A DNA stretch of 64,000 nt from Pontederia crassipes (Eukaryota; Streptophyta; Magnoliopsida; Commelinales; Pontederiaceae), in assembly GCA_030549335.1 (NCBI GenBank), contig JAUKPH010000027.1, positions 2,046,001 through 2,110,000 on the forward strand, read 5' to 3'. Within the stretch, counting starts at the first letter, position 1, and each line of letters starts with the position of its first letter. The position numbers and the translations under genes were made by a program. Positions 12,583-25,700 of this stretch are shown one piece after another. Below the pieces are notes generated by a model. It searched no databases, was not told the origin of the DNA, and saw only the letters and a list, made by a program, of their open reading frames with translations.

Positions 12583-13203
12583 TAAGGCCGGCTCAAGGGG
12601 AAGGTCACCCAAGCAATTGCTTGATGCCTCACCCCTATACAAGGCCTATTAATCATGCATTATTAACATCAATAATATTAAAATAACATTATTATTTAAT
12701 AATTTAATTTCTTTATTAATTTTAATCATAAATAAATATGTACATTATCTTCCATTTCTAATATCATCCACCTAAATCATAATTAACTTTCTCTAAAAAA
12801 ACATAATTAACTTACAACAATAAATATATTTTTTTTATCTTTTATATTCAATTTATGAATTCATTTCATACGTTATGAATTCATTTCGTACGTTATTCAT
12901 TGTCAACAAACAATAATACTTCAATTAAAATTTCTCATAATTGATCAAATAATATTTTTATTACTCTTTTCACAATTAACATTAATTTTATATTTTACAT
13001 TGATTTTATATTCTACATTGAAAAGCTAGACGTAAATTCTTTCTTCTTTTTTTATATTCATAAACTAATTGTTTTTAAAGATAACATTATAGATTTTCAT
13101 ATAAAAAAATTAGAAATATCTTAATACAATATTATTTTTATTTAGATTAAAATAAAATTTATAATCTTCGTTTTAGACCTCTGAATCTTTAGAGTCGGCC
13201 CTG
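12583..13203. mobile_element. hAT-type MITE
   Basis: Terminal inverted repeats: left TAAGGCCGGCTCAAGG, right end ...CTTTAGAGTCGGCCCTG (reverse complement CAGGGCCGACTCTAAAG). Flanks give an 8-bp TSD with one mismatch, CAAGGAAA at 12575-12582 and CAAGGGAA at 13204-13211, the size expected for hAT elements. The 621-bp interior is AT-rich and non-coding. Confidence 0.7.
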
Positions 13204-13211
13204 CAAGGGAA

Positions 13212-14100
13212 TATGCCACTTCTAAGTAGACTAATTAAACTTATTATGAATTCCGATATGAATTTTTAATCAAAATAAAGTAGGCTAACTATTTTGAGTG
13301 GATCATTATTCATCATATCTAATTATATGAATCAAAATGACATATATTACTGATTTTAGATTTATAACTAATCATTTTATATATTGCACTGAACCAGCTC
13401 TTGGTGGTGGGCTAGGCCGGATTCATGGACCGTCCAACTTACTGCGACGTCGAGACCCACCTCACTTTTATAATTATATATTTAAACTTTATATTTGTTT
13501 TGGACTCTGATATAATTAGTATAATTCAACACATATTCTAGAACCGGTTGTTTCTCAGAATTTGATATTGTGAGATTTTCTTAGACTTGGTCTCTAATAA
13601 TTAAACAACAATATATTTGTTTTTTTTAATCAACTTGTGGTCGGACGTGACTTGGACCGTCGGCAAGATCCGACTTATCTTATATATAAACTATCATATA
13701 ATTTAAATGTCATCGGTATCTTAAGAGTGGGATTATTAGGATCTGCATTTAGATAAATATTTATTCGTAGAATACATTGGTCATGCAAAATTCTACTGGG
13801 AATGGTAATGCGTAGTGTCCCAGGATGGGTTACATTGGCACAATCGAAGAGTTGTTCCCAAGATTTCATCTCTATTATGAACAACTAATTAGAATCATGA
13901 AAGTACCAATAATGCATGTGTAGCGTATCTGAGTTATTGGACTGGAACATGGTAGAATTCATGGTTCAAATGTAGAAATATATCTACTGTTCGAATGCCA
14001 TATTATAGTTTTCACATCTATATCTTTTTGCCATGCCTAGACTATGAAGGAAGACCTAGTCCTAGATGACTCCTAGGTGAAACTTCTATATCTTATTTTG
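13212..14100. other. Intergenic, no gene seen
   Basis: AT-rich DNA with two short GC-rich patches containing GGACCGTC words (about 13405-13460 and 13640-13675). No open frame with recognisable content. Confidence 0.4.
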
Positions 14101-14103
14101 TTA

Positions 14104-14403
14104 GGCTGCATTTGGATCGGGCAATATTAGTTCTTCAAAGTTTTCGGAATTTATCGACTAGATGGATTTATTCTACCATAGTGTTTGGACGAAGTTCTGA
14201 TAAATCATAATTTGGGCGTGGGTTACGAGACGAGGTGAGACAAGTTTTGATCACGACACAAAAAGTTTTGACTCTGCATTAGAACTTTCACACGAGAACT
14301 TTGGAGCATTTATTGCGTTGATCGAAACTTTAATTCTGATCGAGCCTCGCATTTGACAGAATTTGAGCAAATTCTTATACAAATTCTCGTGTCAAACACA
14401 GTC
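14104..14403. mobile_element. Tourist/PIF-Harbinger-type MITE
   Basis: A 300-bp element flanked by TTA on both sides (14101-14103 and 14404-14406). Termini GGCTGCATTTGGATCGG and, inverted, GACTGTGTTTGACACGAG form imperfect inverted repeats of the common Tourist type. Non-coding. Confidence 0.65.
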
Positions 14404-14907
14404 TTAGTAAATCTTGTTGCTTTGAAATCTAACAAGTTCTAGCGAAAATTTTTCTCAAGATTCACTTGCCTCATTAATAATGATATGTTTGCATTAGTTG
14501 CCTAGTCTTTAATCAAAGTTCATCAAGTCTTAGCCTCTTAGGTGAAACATCTCCCTTCTTTCATCATGGCATGTCTGGTGCTGCCTATGATTTATGACTT
14601 AGTGTGGGGTGCAAGTTGGACATCAATTTTTCTCTCTTTTTTTTTTTTGTCCCTCTTTTGTGTGCTTTGTTTAGAGTCATAAAGAGGGCGGAAAAGATGA
14701 CACTTCGTTGAAGGGTTAGATTTCAAACTCCTACAGGCTACCAGACGTGGTGCTGTCCTCAAGTTTCTTAAGAATGACTAAATTATGCTTCCAACTCACT
14801 CTGCCACCTCAGTGCCATTAGGAATAGGCACCTACTGGCTACTCCTGCTGTGCTGCCTTCTCCAGCTGCCAACCAATATGAGCACATACTTCTTTTTCTT
14901 TCTCTTT

Positions 14908-14916
14908 TATATAAAC
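14908..14916 (+). promoter_or_regulatory. TATA box of the FLA gene
   Basis: TATATAAAC precedes a C-rich leader region. It is about 700 bp upstream of the ATG, so a leader intron is likely: a plausible donor GTATGC at about 15090 and an acceptor TTTTTTCAG ending at about 15589 would leave a short leader. The intron is inferred. A duplicated 18-bp word (ACCATAGCAGACACAGGC, twice near 14966-15001) lies in the leader. Confidence 0.55.
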
Positions 14917-15614
14917 ACTCCCCTCCACACCCCCACTTCCTTGAGTTTGTGCTTTCTCCTTCCTCACCATAGCAGACACAGGCACCATAGCAGACACAGG
15001 CTCCCTCCTCTTTGTCCAGGTTCATGCTCAGACATACTCTCTGCATTCTGCTCTTGCATTGTTTTTTTTTGTCTGTTGATGCTAGATCACGTATGCATTG
15101 CTAGTATCTAATCAGAATCTTAAACTTTATTTACTTTTAGCACTTTGCTTTGTTGCTTTGGATCTGGCTTGGCTGTTTCATCTTAGTAAAGATTTCATTA
15201 TTTTTAGTTAATACACATGGGAGTTGTATTACATTTTCTGTTCAAGGAAAAGATTATCTGAAAGTTCAATAATCCTAGGTTCTGATCATGTGTTAGACAA
15301 GCAGATCTCTACTTCTCCCACTTTTTTTGTTTGAAGTTGTAAAAATGTACACTCTAGTCTTTCTTGTTACTCTGTGAATTTAAAGCACATTCTTTTTGCA
15401 AGACATGGTTTTTCCCTTTCCCCACAAGTGCCTGTATGAAGTATGTACATTTAGTTCTAGGATCTAAGAGCAGTGACAAAGATGATGAAAGACTTCTTTT
15501 TTTACTATTATAAGATCAGCCTGGAGGGACTATTACTTATTAGGGGTTTTTCATACATTTTTTCTTCTGAAAAAAGTTATTTTTTCAGGGAGGAGAGGCT
15601 TTGAAGAAAAAAGG

Positions 15615-16406
15615 ATGGAGCTTTCAGCAGCTTTCTTCACTAGCACTGTCATAGCACTGCTGATTTCTTCTGCAAGTGCCCAATCTCCACCGGCTCCATT
15701 TCTGCCTCCTACCGCTTCACCAGGCCCTGCTCCTGCCCCTGCCCCTGCCCCTCACCATGTGAACCTCACGTATCTGCTCTCCGTCGCCGGCCCTTTCAGC
15801 ACCTTCCTGGACTACCTCCTGCAGACCAAGGTCATCGACACATTCCAGAACCAAGCCAACAACACAAAGGAAGGTATCACCATCTTCGTGCCCAAAGACT
15901 CGGCCTTCGCCAAACTCAAGAAGTCTGTCCTCGCCAACCTCACTGAAGACCAGCTGCGGACCCTCGTCCAGTACCATGCCTTGCCCAAGTTCTACTCCCT
16001 ATCCGACTTCAAGAGCGTGAGCAACCCTGTCAGCACTTTCGCCGGGGGACAGTACTCGTTGAATGTCACTGATAATTCCGGCACAATCCATGTCCTCTCG
16101 AATTGGGCGACCCCGAAGATCACGAGCAGCGTCTACACGACCGCGCCCGTCGCGGTTTATCAGGTGGACCGGGTTCTGCTTCCCTTGGCAATCTTCGCCA
16201 CCGATCCGCCTCTAGCGCCGGCGCCTGCTCCGGCTCCGGAATCCGGGAAGCCTTCGGATTTGGCTCCATCCAAGAGTGAAGCCGGCACTTCTCCGAAATC
16301 TTCGGAATCATCTAACAACAATGGTGCTGCTTCCTACAGCTCCCGCATCGGCCTCTTCAACTTGATGGTTCTTGCCCTCTCTTGTGGTCTGATGCTCGTT
16401 TTGTGA
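15615..16406 (+). CDS. FLA7-like: Fasciclin-like arabinogalactan protein, FLA7-like
   Basis: Single-exon gene of 263 aa. An N-terminal signal peptide (about residues 1-22, ending SASA) is followed by an Ala/Pro-rich arabinogalactan glycomodule (24-46). One FAS1 adhesion domain follows (about 48-190), with the H1 motif TIFVPKDSAF at 89-98, the Tyr-His pair at 120-121 and the H2 region VAVYQVDRVLLP at 179-190. A second Ala-Pro run lies at 201-208, then a Ser/Asn-rich spacer and a hydrophobic C-terminus (about 246-263) that fits a GPI-anchor signal. Four N-glycosylation sites are visible (N50, N82, N108, N150). The mature protein should be held on the outer plasma membrane or in the wall, where FLAs support wall architecture and adhesion. 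The single FAS1 domain and its wording place it near Arabidopsis FLA7; the exact orthologue is inferred. The ATG fits the signal peptide. Confidence 0.92.
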   Translation: MELSAAFFTSTVIALLISSASAQSPPAPFLPPTASPGPAPAPAPAPHHVNLTYLLSVAGPFSTFLDYLLQTKVIDTFQNQANNTKEGITIFVPKDSAFAKLKKSVLANLTEDQLRTLVQYHALPKFYSLSDFKSVSNPVSTFAGGQYSLNVTDNSGTIHVLSNWATPKITSSVYTTAPVAVYQVDRVLLPLAIFATDPPLAPAPAPAPESGKPSDLAPSKSEAGTSPKSSESSNNNGAASYSSRIGLFNLMVLALSCGLMLVL

Positions 16407-19386
16407 GATGGACTTTGCTGCCTGAAAAACATAGCTGAGGACATATCAGGACATCCATGGCCGTGGCCTCCTTTTGGTTTAATTTGTTGTCATTCTTTTA
16501 GACAGAACAAACACACTGTTGAAATGGGACTTGGGGGTTGTACCTTATTATTTTCTTGTTGTAGTTTTGCTATCTAAATATGCATGTCTATAGCTTGATT
16601 TCATTTCTATAATCCATACATCATAATAAGATTCTCATTTCAGAATACAGGAAATTTATGTTCCAATTAAAGTACATATGTGATTCTGATTCCATTTATT
16701 AAACTTATTCTTGAAGTTAACACAAATGACTTGGATAATGGAATGATGTAGGGATATGTTTGTTCAGAGTTTTCATGCATTCTTTTGGTGCTTAAACTTC
16801 GTATGCAAGGCATCAAAGCTTGCAAGAACAGAGAGGCAGGTACCACTCCAAGTCACTTGTGCTGCCACATCCTGAATGCTCATTATTGCAGAGCTGCACA
16901 ATGAAGTACCCTGCAATATAAAAAGACGATGGTGCATAGCAATGTGATTGACAGCTTGAGTCTGTTAAATCATTGGAATGAGAATGTTATTCATCATGAG
17001 GAAACGAGTGAGATTACATGTGAGATTAGACCACTGTGATAAAAAAAAAAAGATTGACAGCCATAACATCCTAAGAACCATGTGAGAAGTGTTGTCTGCT
17101 CTGGTTGACCATCTTTCTCACATGGAAATGTTCTGAGTTTCACTGTTCAGCATTGTTTGTGGGAGGCACGTTGTTTCTCACATGGAAATGTTTAAGCTCT
17201 TGGCTTTCTATCTGACTTTTCAAAGATTAGTAATGACCTTATTTCCATTTTTATCTCTTCAAGCTTGAGCTCAGAAATTCATGTATTTGGTTTTGAAACT
17301 TAAATCTGATTTCGACTTGAACCAGGAAAATTGCCATTTTTCCATCTTCATTTGTTTAGACCAACTTGGTATGTAGTATTCTGAAACTGGGAGCATCTTA
17401 TGTGATCAGGGGCAGAAGCTTAAATTAATATGTCTGGGGTTTCAAACACCAAACAAACTCCATCATTTAACACAAGGATTCTTAACTTTATGCAAACAAA
17501 GGATTCTTAGCTTTCAAAATCAAAATTTTGTTTCCATTTTTATTTTACTTTATTTTACCTTTGCCCTCGTGTCTCAGGTAAAGTTGAATAATATTTATAT
17601 CTGTTGTCTCATTTGTTTTTTAAATTTTTTTTCAAGCACACCATACAGAAGAAAAATTATTGCATTTCCGCGTCACAAGATCGACTGATGGAGAGATTTA
17701 AAATAACGGCAAAGTCGTCTAGAACTCCATTAGTAATAGGATTTTGAAGGTTAAGTTGACATCAGAAAAAATGCTTTGATCAAACTTAATTTCTTTCAAA
17801 ATGTATTTACAAAATAAAACAAAGTCGGCCATCCAGAATATTCTTTGAACCTCATATATCAAATTTAGATTGCAGGAAAATAGTTAAATAAATAAAGCAA
17901 TATCATCTAAACTAAGATGCACAATAATTTTGGGCCAAGTCAAAAAGTCACGAAATAAGGGTTTCAGGATCGCTTCCTGACCAAGAATGAGGTTCTAAGG
18001 ATCATACATATCTCATAAGATCCCACTTTAAGAATAGTTTTTTTAGAAAAATTTAATGTGCTTAAAACAGTATATATCTTTATGTACACACGAGTTAATT
18101 AATTATTGATATTTTATTCATAAATTTTAAAATCTAATATATTTTTTTATTTATGGTGAAGAACAATATGATATATGTAATTTAAATATTACAAGTTATA
18201 CTTATATAATGTTGAATTTTAAAGAAGTACAATATTGTCTTAAAATATAATATAACTCTTAGTTTAGGCTGAAGAGTGAAACTTAATCGTGGATTCGTAA
18301 TATGATATCGAGTAGTGAATGCTACTTGAGTTAACAAGTGAGAATAAGAGATAAAGATGTACTAAAATTACAAGGTCTTTTTATTTTTTTTATTTATTTC
18401 TATTTAGATAAAAAAGTTATAGCATAAAAATAATAGTGTTTAAAGAATTGAACGGGCTCCTAATAGTTTCACGCAATCAGAATTTAACTGTACAATTGAC
18501 ATGCAGAACATGCTTGTTAATTTAAGGAATTATTATCAAAGCACCTAATAAATTTTTAAACTTATCTACCCGTTAAGATCTAAATCTTAACAGACAAATC
18601 GGCTAGCAAATGGAATGAGCTCATTAATTAAAAAAAAACAATTTAATCTTTTCCTTTTTTTTTTAAAATTTGACATTTCTCTTTCTAAATTTTCTTATAT
18701 TATTTTCTCGATGTATTAATAAAATAATATAATAAATTATCATGATTTTTTCTTTAGTTTTCACATACGATTTTTTAATATTTTATATTTTTACTCATTT
18801 GTTTATTTTATTTTTCATTAATAATAGAAGAAATCAAATTAATAATGGATAAACTAATTATATTCTATTATTACGTAAATATTGTTGCATAAGCTTATTA
18901 GGTATTATTGATAGACACTAAATAAGCAATAATTAATTTTATTTAAATACTTAAAATTATTAATAAATTAACAGTCGACGGATAATTTATTAATTAATGG
19001 ACGAATATCGGATTATCAAATATCGAAAAAATGACTGAAATATATTATCTTTCCTATTATTCCTATTATTCGTCTGAATAGACGAACTCGAATCGGACAC
19101 GAACTACGACTGGATGGAGTTGTTCAATTTAATAAACACCAATGTCTAAAATCGTATTGCTCATAAAGGCGGTTTTGGGTCGGAAAGCCCAATGTGCACG
19201 TTCACCTACGGACGGCCCATTACAGTATTTGCCATGTTTTTTAAAAAATAATTTTTTAGAATTTTTAAAATGGTGGTCGTTTTCGTTGGCTTCTGGCAGG
19301 AGAGATCACAGAAAAGACCCCACCTCCATCTTCCCCACGAAACCTGGGGATTCCAATATTTATTTTTTTCCTTCTATTCCCCTCCA
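16407..19386. other. Intergenic between the FLA and fimbrin genes
   Basis: FLA 3' UTR, then AT-rich DNA. A short direct repeat TTTCTCACATGGAAATGTT occurs twice (about 17113 and 17175). No gene, RNA gene or clear transposon was recognised. Confidence 0.45.
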
Positions 19387-19394
19387 TTTATAAG
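19387..19394 (+). promoter_or_regulatory. Possible TATA box of the fimbrin gene
   Basis: TTTATAAG sits about 400 bp upstream of the fimbrin ATG. The leader could be spliced (GTTAATC donor near 19514, TTTCTTTCAG acceptor near 19604). Both are weak inferences. Confidence 0.3.
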
Positions 19395-19791
19395 AATTTA
19401 ATAACCAACGCAGCTGCCAAAAGGATTTTGCTTCTTGATCGAAGCTATCGGAGCAACACCGATCCAATTCATACAAATTTGTTTACGTTTTGGTACAATG
19501 CTGGATTCCAGCAGGTTAATCTCCGTATTGCACCACCTATTTTCGAGTTATTGTACGGATTTCACGACGTTTCGTGCTCGAGTTCTTCATTTTTTTTCTT
19601 TCAGAGATCAGAAGTATCAATTAGCGGTTTCTTGGATGGATTGAATTGCGTTGAATGCTTGATGTCTGAGCTCACTTCTTGTTATTTGATCCTTTTCGGT
19701 ATATTTGATTCAGCTTGGAGGTTAGAGGATTTTGATCGAATTTCACGAGAGAGGACAGAGAGTCGTTGGGTAGATTGTGGTAAGAGGGAGG

Positions 19792-22700
19792 ATGTCGGGA
19801 TTCGTCGGCGTGCTCGTCTCCGATCAATGGCTGCAGACTCAGTTCACTCAGGTCGAGCTTCGAGGCCTCAATTCCAAAGTAAGTATTCGGAATTCTATTT
19901 GATTACGCGATATTTCGATCAAAATGTTGCCTCTTTTTCTGTTCTGAGAATCGTGATTCATGAGTGTATTGGGCTTGTGGTTTTGTCTTTCAAAGTACAT
20001 ATCTATAAAGAAGGAATCTGGGCATGTGACCGTGGGGGATTTGCCACCCTTGATGGTCAAGCTCAAGGGCCTGAATGAGGTGGTGACTCAGCAAGAGATT
20101 GCGGATTTCCTCTCTGAAACGTACCCGGAAGCCAGCAAGGAGCTGGATTTCGAAGCCTTCTTGCGGGTATCTAAATATCTCAAGTTCTTGATGGCAATTT
20201 CATATGAAGATAGTTTGTGCATTTGATTGGATTATTTCAGGAATACTTGAACTTACAAGCCCGTGCAGCCGAAAAATTAGGCGAGTCAAAGAATTCCTCG
20301 TCGTTCTTGAAGGCCACTACCACCACGCTCTTGCACACCATCAACGAGTCTGAGAAGTCATCTTATGTGGTGCACATCAACACCTATCTTGGAGAAGACA
20401 AGTTTCTTAAGAACTACTTGCCACTTGATCCTGCAACCAACGACTTATTCAATCTTGTCCAAGATGGTGTCCTCCTTTGGTAAGTTTCCAATACCAGAAT
20501 AACAATTTTGTTCTTTTTGTCCTTGTTTTCCCTAGTTGATTAACCATATCATTCTAACTGGACAGGCGGCATAAAAGAAAGAGGACAAACTAGATAGCAA
20601 GTTGTTCCATTACATATTACTTAGATTGACATCAGTTTAATTTAGATGGACGTTTAAGTTTGAATTTGCTAACACAAAACATCAATCTTGATTTTTGTTC
20701 AGTAAACTGATCAATGTTGCGGTGCCTGGAACCATAGATGAGAGGGCAATCAATACTAAACGAGTGCTCAATCCCTGGGAGAGAAATGAAAATCATACTC
20801 TGTGCCTGAACTCTGCAAAGGCCATTGGGTGCACTGTAGTTAACATTGGGACACAGGACCTGATTGAAGCTAGGGAACGTTAAGGAACCCTTTTTATTTT
20901 CTTGTTATTTGTAGTTATCTTCTGCCAACTGACGTTATACGCATTTTTCTTCATTTTTTTTCTTGCACCGCTTGCTAAGTAAAATCAGCATTGCAGAATG
21001 ACGAACACTGTAAGATGAACTGGAATGATTCCATTTGCTACATAGTTCTCTTAACTGCCACTTAAACCAATAGACCAGCTATTGTTTGTTTTCATTTGAT
21101 TTTTTTATAGCTCAAACTGTAAAGATGTTAAAATCCTTAAACTCGGTGCACTACATCATATATTGAGCAGATAACATGCACAATCAATTTTTTTCCTAAA
21201 ATGACAGGCTTTTGTTCTTCATTAGTCAAAGTTATTTTTTTTGTAAGAACTGAAAGCCCTTGCAATCGAATTGTTTAGATAGGACGTACTTTTGTCCTTC
21301 ATTAGTCAATGTTATTCCTTTGTAAGAACTGAAAGGCCTTTTTGTATTTTATGCAGCCTCATTTGGTGCTGGGCTTGATATCTCAAATAATAAAGGTACT
21401 CTATTAGAAGCATGTAATGTTTCCTGTTTTAGAGTGGTTCAGTACAATAAACAAGATATGGAGGGTTTAGTGATTCATTCAACCTGGGTTTACTGGGTTA
21501 TCATTTCCCATCCCTGGAAATGCTTACTGGCGGATCAATATCCTGGTTTCATTAAACTGACATATTGTTTGACAGATACAATTACTTGCTGATCTCAACC
21601 TCAAGAAGACACCACAACTGGTTGAGTTGATAGATGATGACAGCAAGGTTAAATGATATATTTCTCATATATTTGTTTCCCTCTTTTTCCCCTCTTTTCT
21701 TGCTATATGTTGGATAAACAAATGCAAAAAACTTTTTGTTGATTTTAACTTCTCAGGATGTGGAAGAGCTCATGAGCCTCGCTCCAGAAAAGATGCTACT
21801 TAAATGGATGAATTTTCATTTGAAGAAAGCAGGTTACAAGAAGACGGTGACAAATTTTTCTTCCGATGTGAAGGTATAAATTGATGGTTATCAGATCAAC
21901 CTGAATATTTGATTTTAATTGCTCTGATGCAACATTTTGACCTTGATGATCTTGATCTAAGAAACATCAGAGAAAAGATGTCACAATGTTGGTTTTATGC
22001 TGTTGTCCTGCAGTCATATTGAGTACTGATCATAAACTTACTATTTCCATAAATTTTCAGTCTAAAGTTTGTCATAGGCCAAATATTCCTCTAGTCCTGA
22101 TAGTTTGAACGTATAGTTTTTCCAGCCTTTAAGATGTCCATATGATATCTTCTGATATATAGATTACATGCAGTTTTAGATGTTTTGATTCTAAAACATA
22201 TCATTCAGTGCCACTTCGATCATAAAAAAATCCATTTATTCTCCGGTTTTATTAACTATTTCTATTTCTCAATGAATTGTTTTCGCATTGCTTTTTTGTT
22301 GACTTCCCTTGAATTATTTCATTCAGCAGTAACAACTCATTTTGTCATGACCTCGATTTAACCCGCGAGTTAAACTAGAGTTCGCGACTCATTACGGATG
22401 ATCAAATAAAATTATGAAGAAATGCGGAAACGTGATGTAATTTACTCTTGCTTTTACAACATAAGAGTAAAAATATATATCATTAAATAAATTACACAAC
22501 ATGTGATCATTTCAGAGCAAATTGATACTCCTTAACTCGTACATTTTACAAGATGAATTTATTTTCGTTACAACTTATTTTGACAAAAATAATAAACTCG
22601 ACCAACTCTCTCGACATCCTAACAAAAGGACACGAGAATAACAACTCCCCTCAATACCTTTACATCGAAATATCCCTGCTAAGATTATGAGCTCGCTCAA

Positions 22701-25700
22701 TCCAAGAAGCTATACTGATATGAAAAATATTAGAAACAACATTATAAGCAAAAATAGCTCAGTAAATTGATAACTCATAACCTATGTGTTACCAACTAAT
22801 CAATTTGGAGGGACATAGAAAAACATGCAATAATCATAATAGCAAAATAGGCATTTTTATATATTTGATAATTACATATAAACATACTAATCAGAAACAT
22901 CACACTCAACTTGCAATCAATATCATATAAATCATATCAAACATATGTATGCAAATGCAACACTCTCATATGAATGCACGGATCACTAACTGGCCAGTGG
23001 TCGGTAGGTGGACTCTAGAGGTGGCTCCCATCATGATCAGTGATGTAGCACTTAGCTCCATTCTACCTCATCCCTTTCGGAGAACAAATCATATAGCGAT
23101 AGGTGGACTCTAGAGGTGGCCCCTACGGATTCTAGAGGTGGCCCTCATCGCGACTACTCACGATGTGGCACTTAGCTCCGCATGGCACTTAGCTCCAGCC
23201 TATCTCATCCCATTATTGGAGAACAGAATGATGGATTGGACTCTAGAGGTGGCTCCCATCGTGATCAGCGATGTAGCACTTAGCTCCAACCATCACATAT
23301 GCAGATGCATGATTCATCATATAACAACTTCAAATCAAAGATCAAAAGATTAACCATATCTTGTAATTCAAATATCAGAAGATGAATCATGTCGAACATC
23401 GATTCAAACGGAAAAGAATTGCATTTTATTAAATCAATCCTTAACATACCACATATGCTTTTCAATTGTACCATCACTCTATCAATCATTTCAAACGGAA
23501 CAAGATTGCACTTCTCGTAATCCATTCATATCATATCACATATGCTTTTCAAATGTGCAATCATACGATCATTCCTATATACTTTTCATAGTTGCATTTC
23601 TTGAAATCAATTCATAAGTTATCCAAAATATATTTAATACATATAATAATCGATGTCACACCAAATTCAAAAGAGATGAAAACATAGATTAGGAGAAACC
23701 AACTTACCTATAAGAGCTATCAAAAGATTTTTTCTTTCCTTTTTCACTACTTTACTCTTCTACTCCTATACAATAATAATAGGAACACATCATTTCTATG
23801 ATCCGAACACGAATCTATCACACATGAAACATAATTAATTGAAGAGGTATATGACTCTTAAATATTTACTCTCATAACTTGATTAACTATTTATCACAAG
23901 AGTTGGCCTACTATTAAGACATATTGTATACATAATAAAAGAAAATTCGTATCAGCTTGAATTGATAACCAAATTTGTTCATTCCAATTTTGCTTACTTC
24001 TTGGTTGCTGATACCTTAATCTATTAAAGTTTCAGATCTTATTTCATTGTGGTTTGTTCACAAGAAAATCAACATTCAGCCTAACTTTTATCTTATTTCT
24101 ATGTTCTGACAGACTGAGTGACCTCACTTTTATGATTTATATAAAATAATAACCATTCCTTGTTCTGGTACTTTTAGTTTTCCCAAATAGCAGACATCCT
24201 AGGGTGCAACTCATAAAATTATTTGAATTTATATCTATTTTTACTGAGCACAATAAATTTAACCAATACTAACATACTTTGCCCTAAGTTCCATCTTGAC
24301 AGACTGAGTAAAGCTTGGTAACATATTTATAACTTTCTCTACACATATCATTTTAGAGTGATTCTAATTGTCAATGAAACCTAACATCAATATCTATAAT
24401 ACCCTAAATTATCAAATAATTCCATGACATATTTGATTTAATACATAATTTACAAATTCGGGTAACAATTTCGGTGAACAGAACGATAGTACCTTAAAGA
24501 TAAGAGCATAACTTTATATTGGGATTTCTGCACGAGAGAAATTATGCACCGCGAGAAAATCCGAGAAATTTAAGGCGACGCAGAATTGTATTAGATGGAA
24601 GAAACAGAAGAGGATTACAAGATCAGATTGATTTCTCTTTGGACCCCTAGGCAGTTTATATATGCACTCCCTTTAATAGATGATAGGAATTAGAGACCAA
24701 TTGAGTCTTTATATTAATCCCAAAAATAGGACACCTACCTAGTAATAAGGAAATAAATCAATTCCTTAACAATCTCATGACAAGGAAATATACAGAATAT
24801 GTCAGACAGATTTCCTTTTACTTTTTTCGATCCAAACAGATTTCTAGTTAAACTAGGATTCAAGGCATTATTTAACAAATCTCCACCTAATTGAATCCTA
24901 CAATCAGATATCTAACACTCTTTGCGCCGCCAATCCCTGTTCTGATTTTTCACATGCGATAGTATCCTTGTAGCTTGATCTGGTGATTCCACCTCTTCAA
25001 CTACTTGAAATGCATATGCAACCATGTCCTCATAGCCATAACGCTTAGGAGGACCTACTTGCCTGCGAGCACGTCCTGCAGCTAGACTTGTCGTTACTTC
25101 TTCTGCTTGCTCCTCAGACTCTGGTTGTTCAACCTGATGAGATTCTTCTGGCCCATTCTGAATTGGAGTTAATTTAAACTCCACCTATTTGTTGATACTC
25201 TTCTCTGCTGAGTCAACAACATCTGATTTCTGCTTGAGCATAGACATTTCATCAAAGGATACGTTTCTGCTGTGAATAACTTTGTGCTCCGAGGGAGACC
25301 AAATTCTGAAGCCTTTCACACCTGCACCATATTCCACAAAGACTCCTTCTTTGGCCCTTGGTTCCAGCTTTTCTTCGCTGACGTGATAATATGCTGGACA
25401 GCCAAATACTTTCAGATTAGTATAATCAACAGGATTTCCTGACCATACCTCAATGGGAGTCTTCAGATCGATCGCGGTTGCAGAACTCCGATTGACAAGG
25501 TAGCATGCTGTGCTAACAGCCTCAGCCCAGAATGGCTTGTTCAGTCCAGAATTAGAGAGCATGCACCGTGCCCTCTCTAGAAGAGTTTTGTTCATGCGTT
25601 CTGCTACACCATTCTGTTGTGGTGTATCTCTGACGGTGTGATGTCTGGCAACGCCTTCATCCTTGTAGAATCGATCAAAGTCAGACGAATAGAACTCCAA

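Noticed and set aside
19428-20078. 216-codon open frame at the start of the fimbrin locus
   Set aside because: Overlaps the fimbrin leader and exons 1-2 in another frame; no ATG-supported domain.
22980-23300. Repeats with GGTGGACTCTAGAGGTGG as a possible CRISPR-like array
   Set aside because: Irregular spacing and unequal units in a plant LTR; not a CRISPR.
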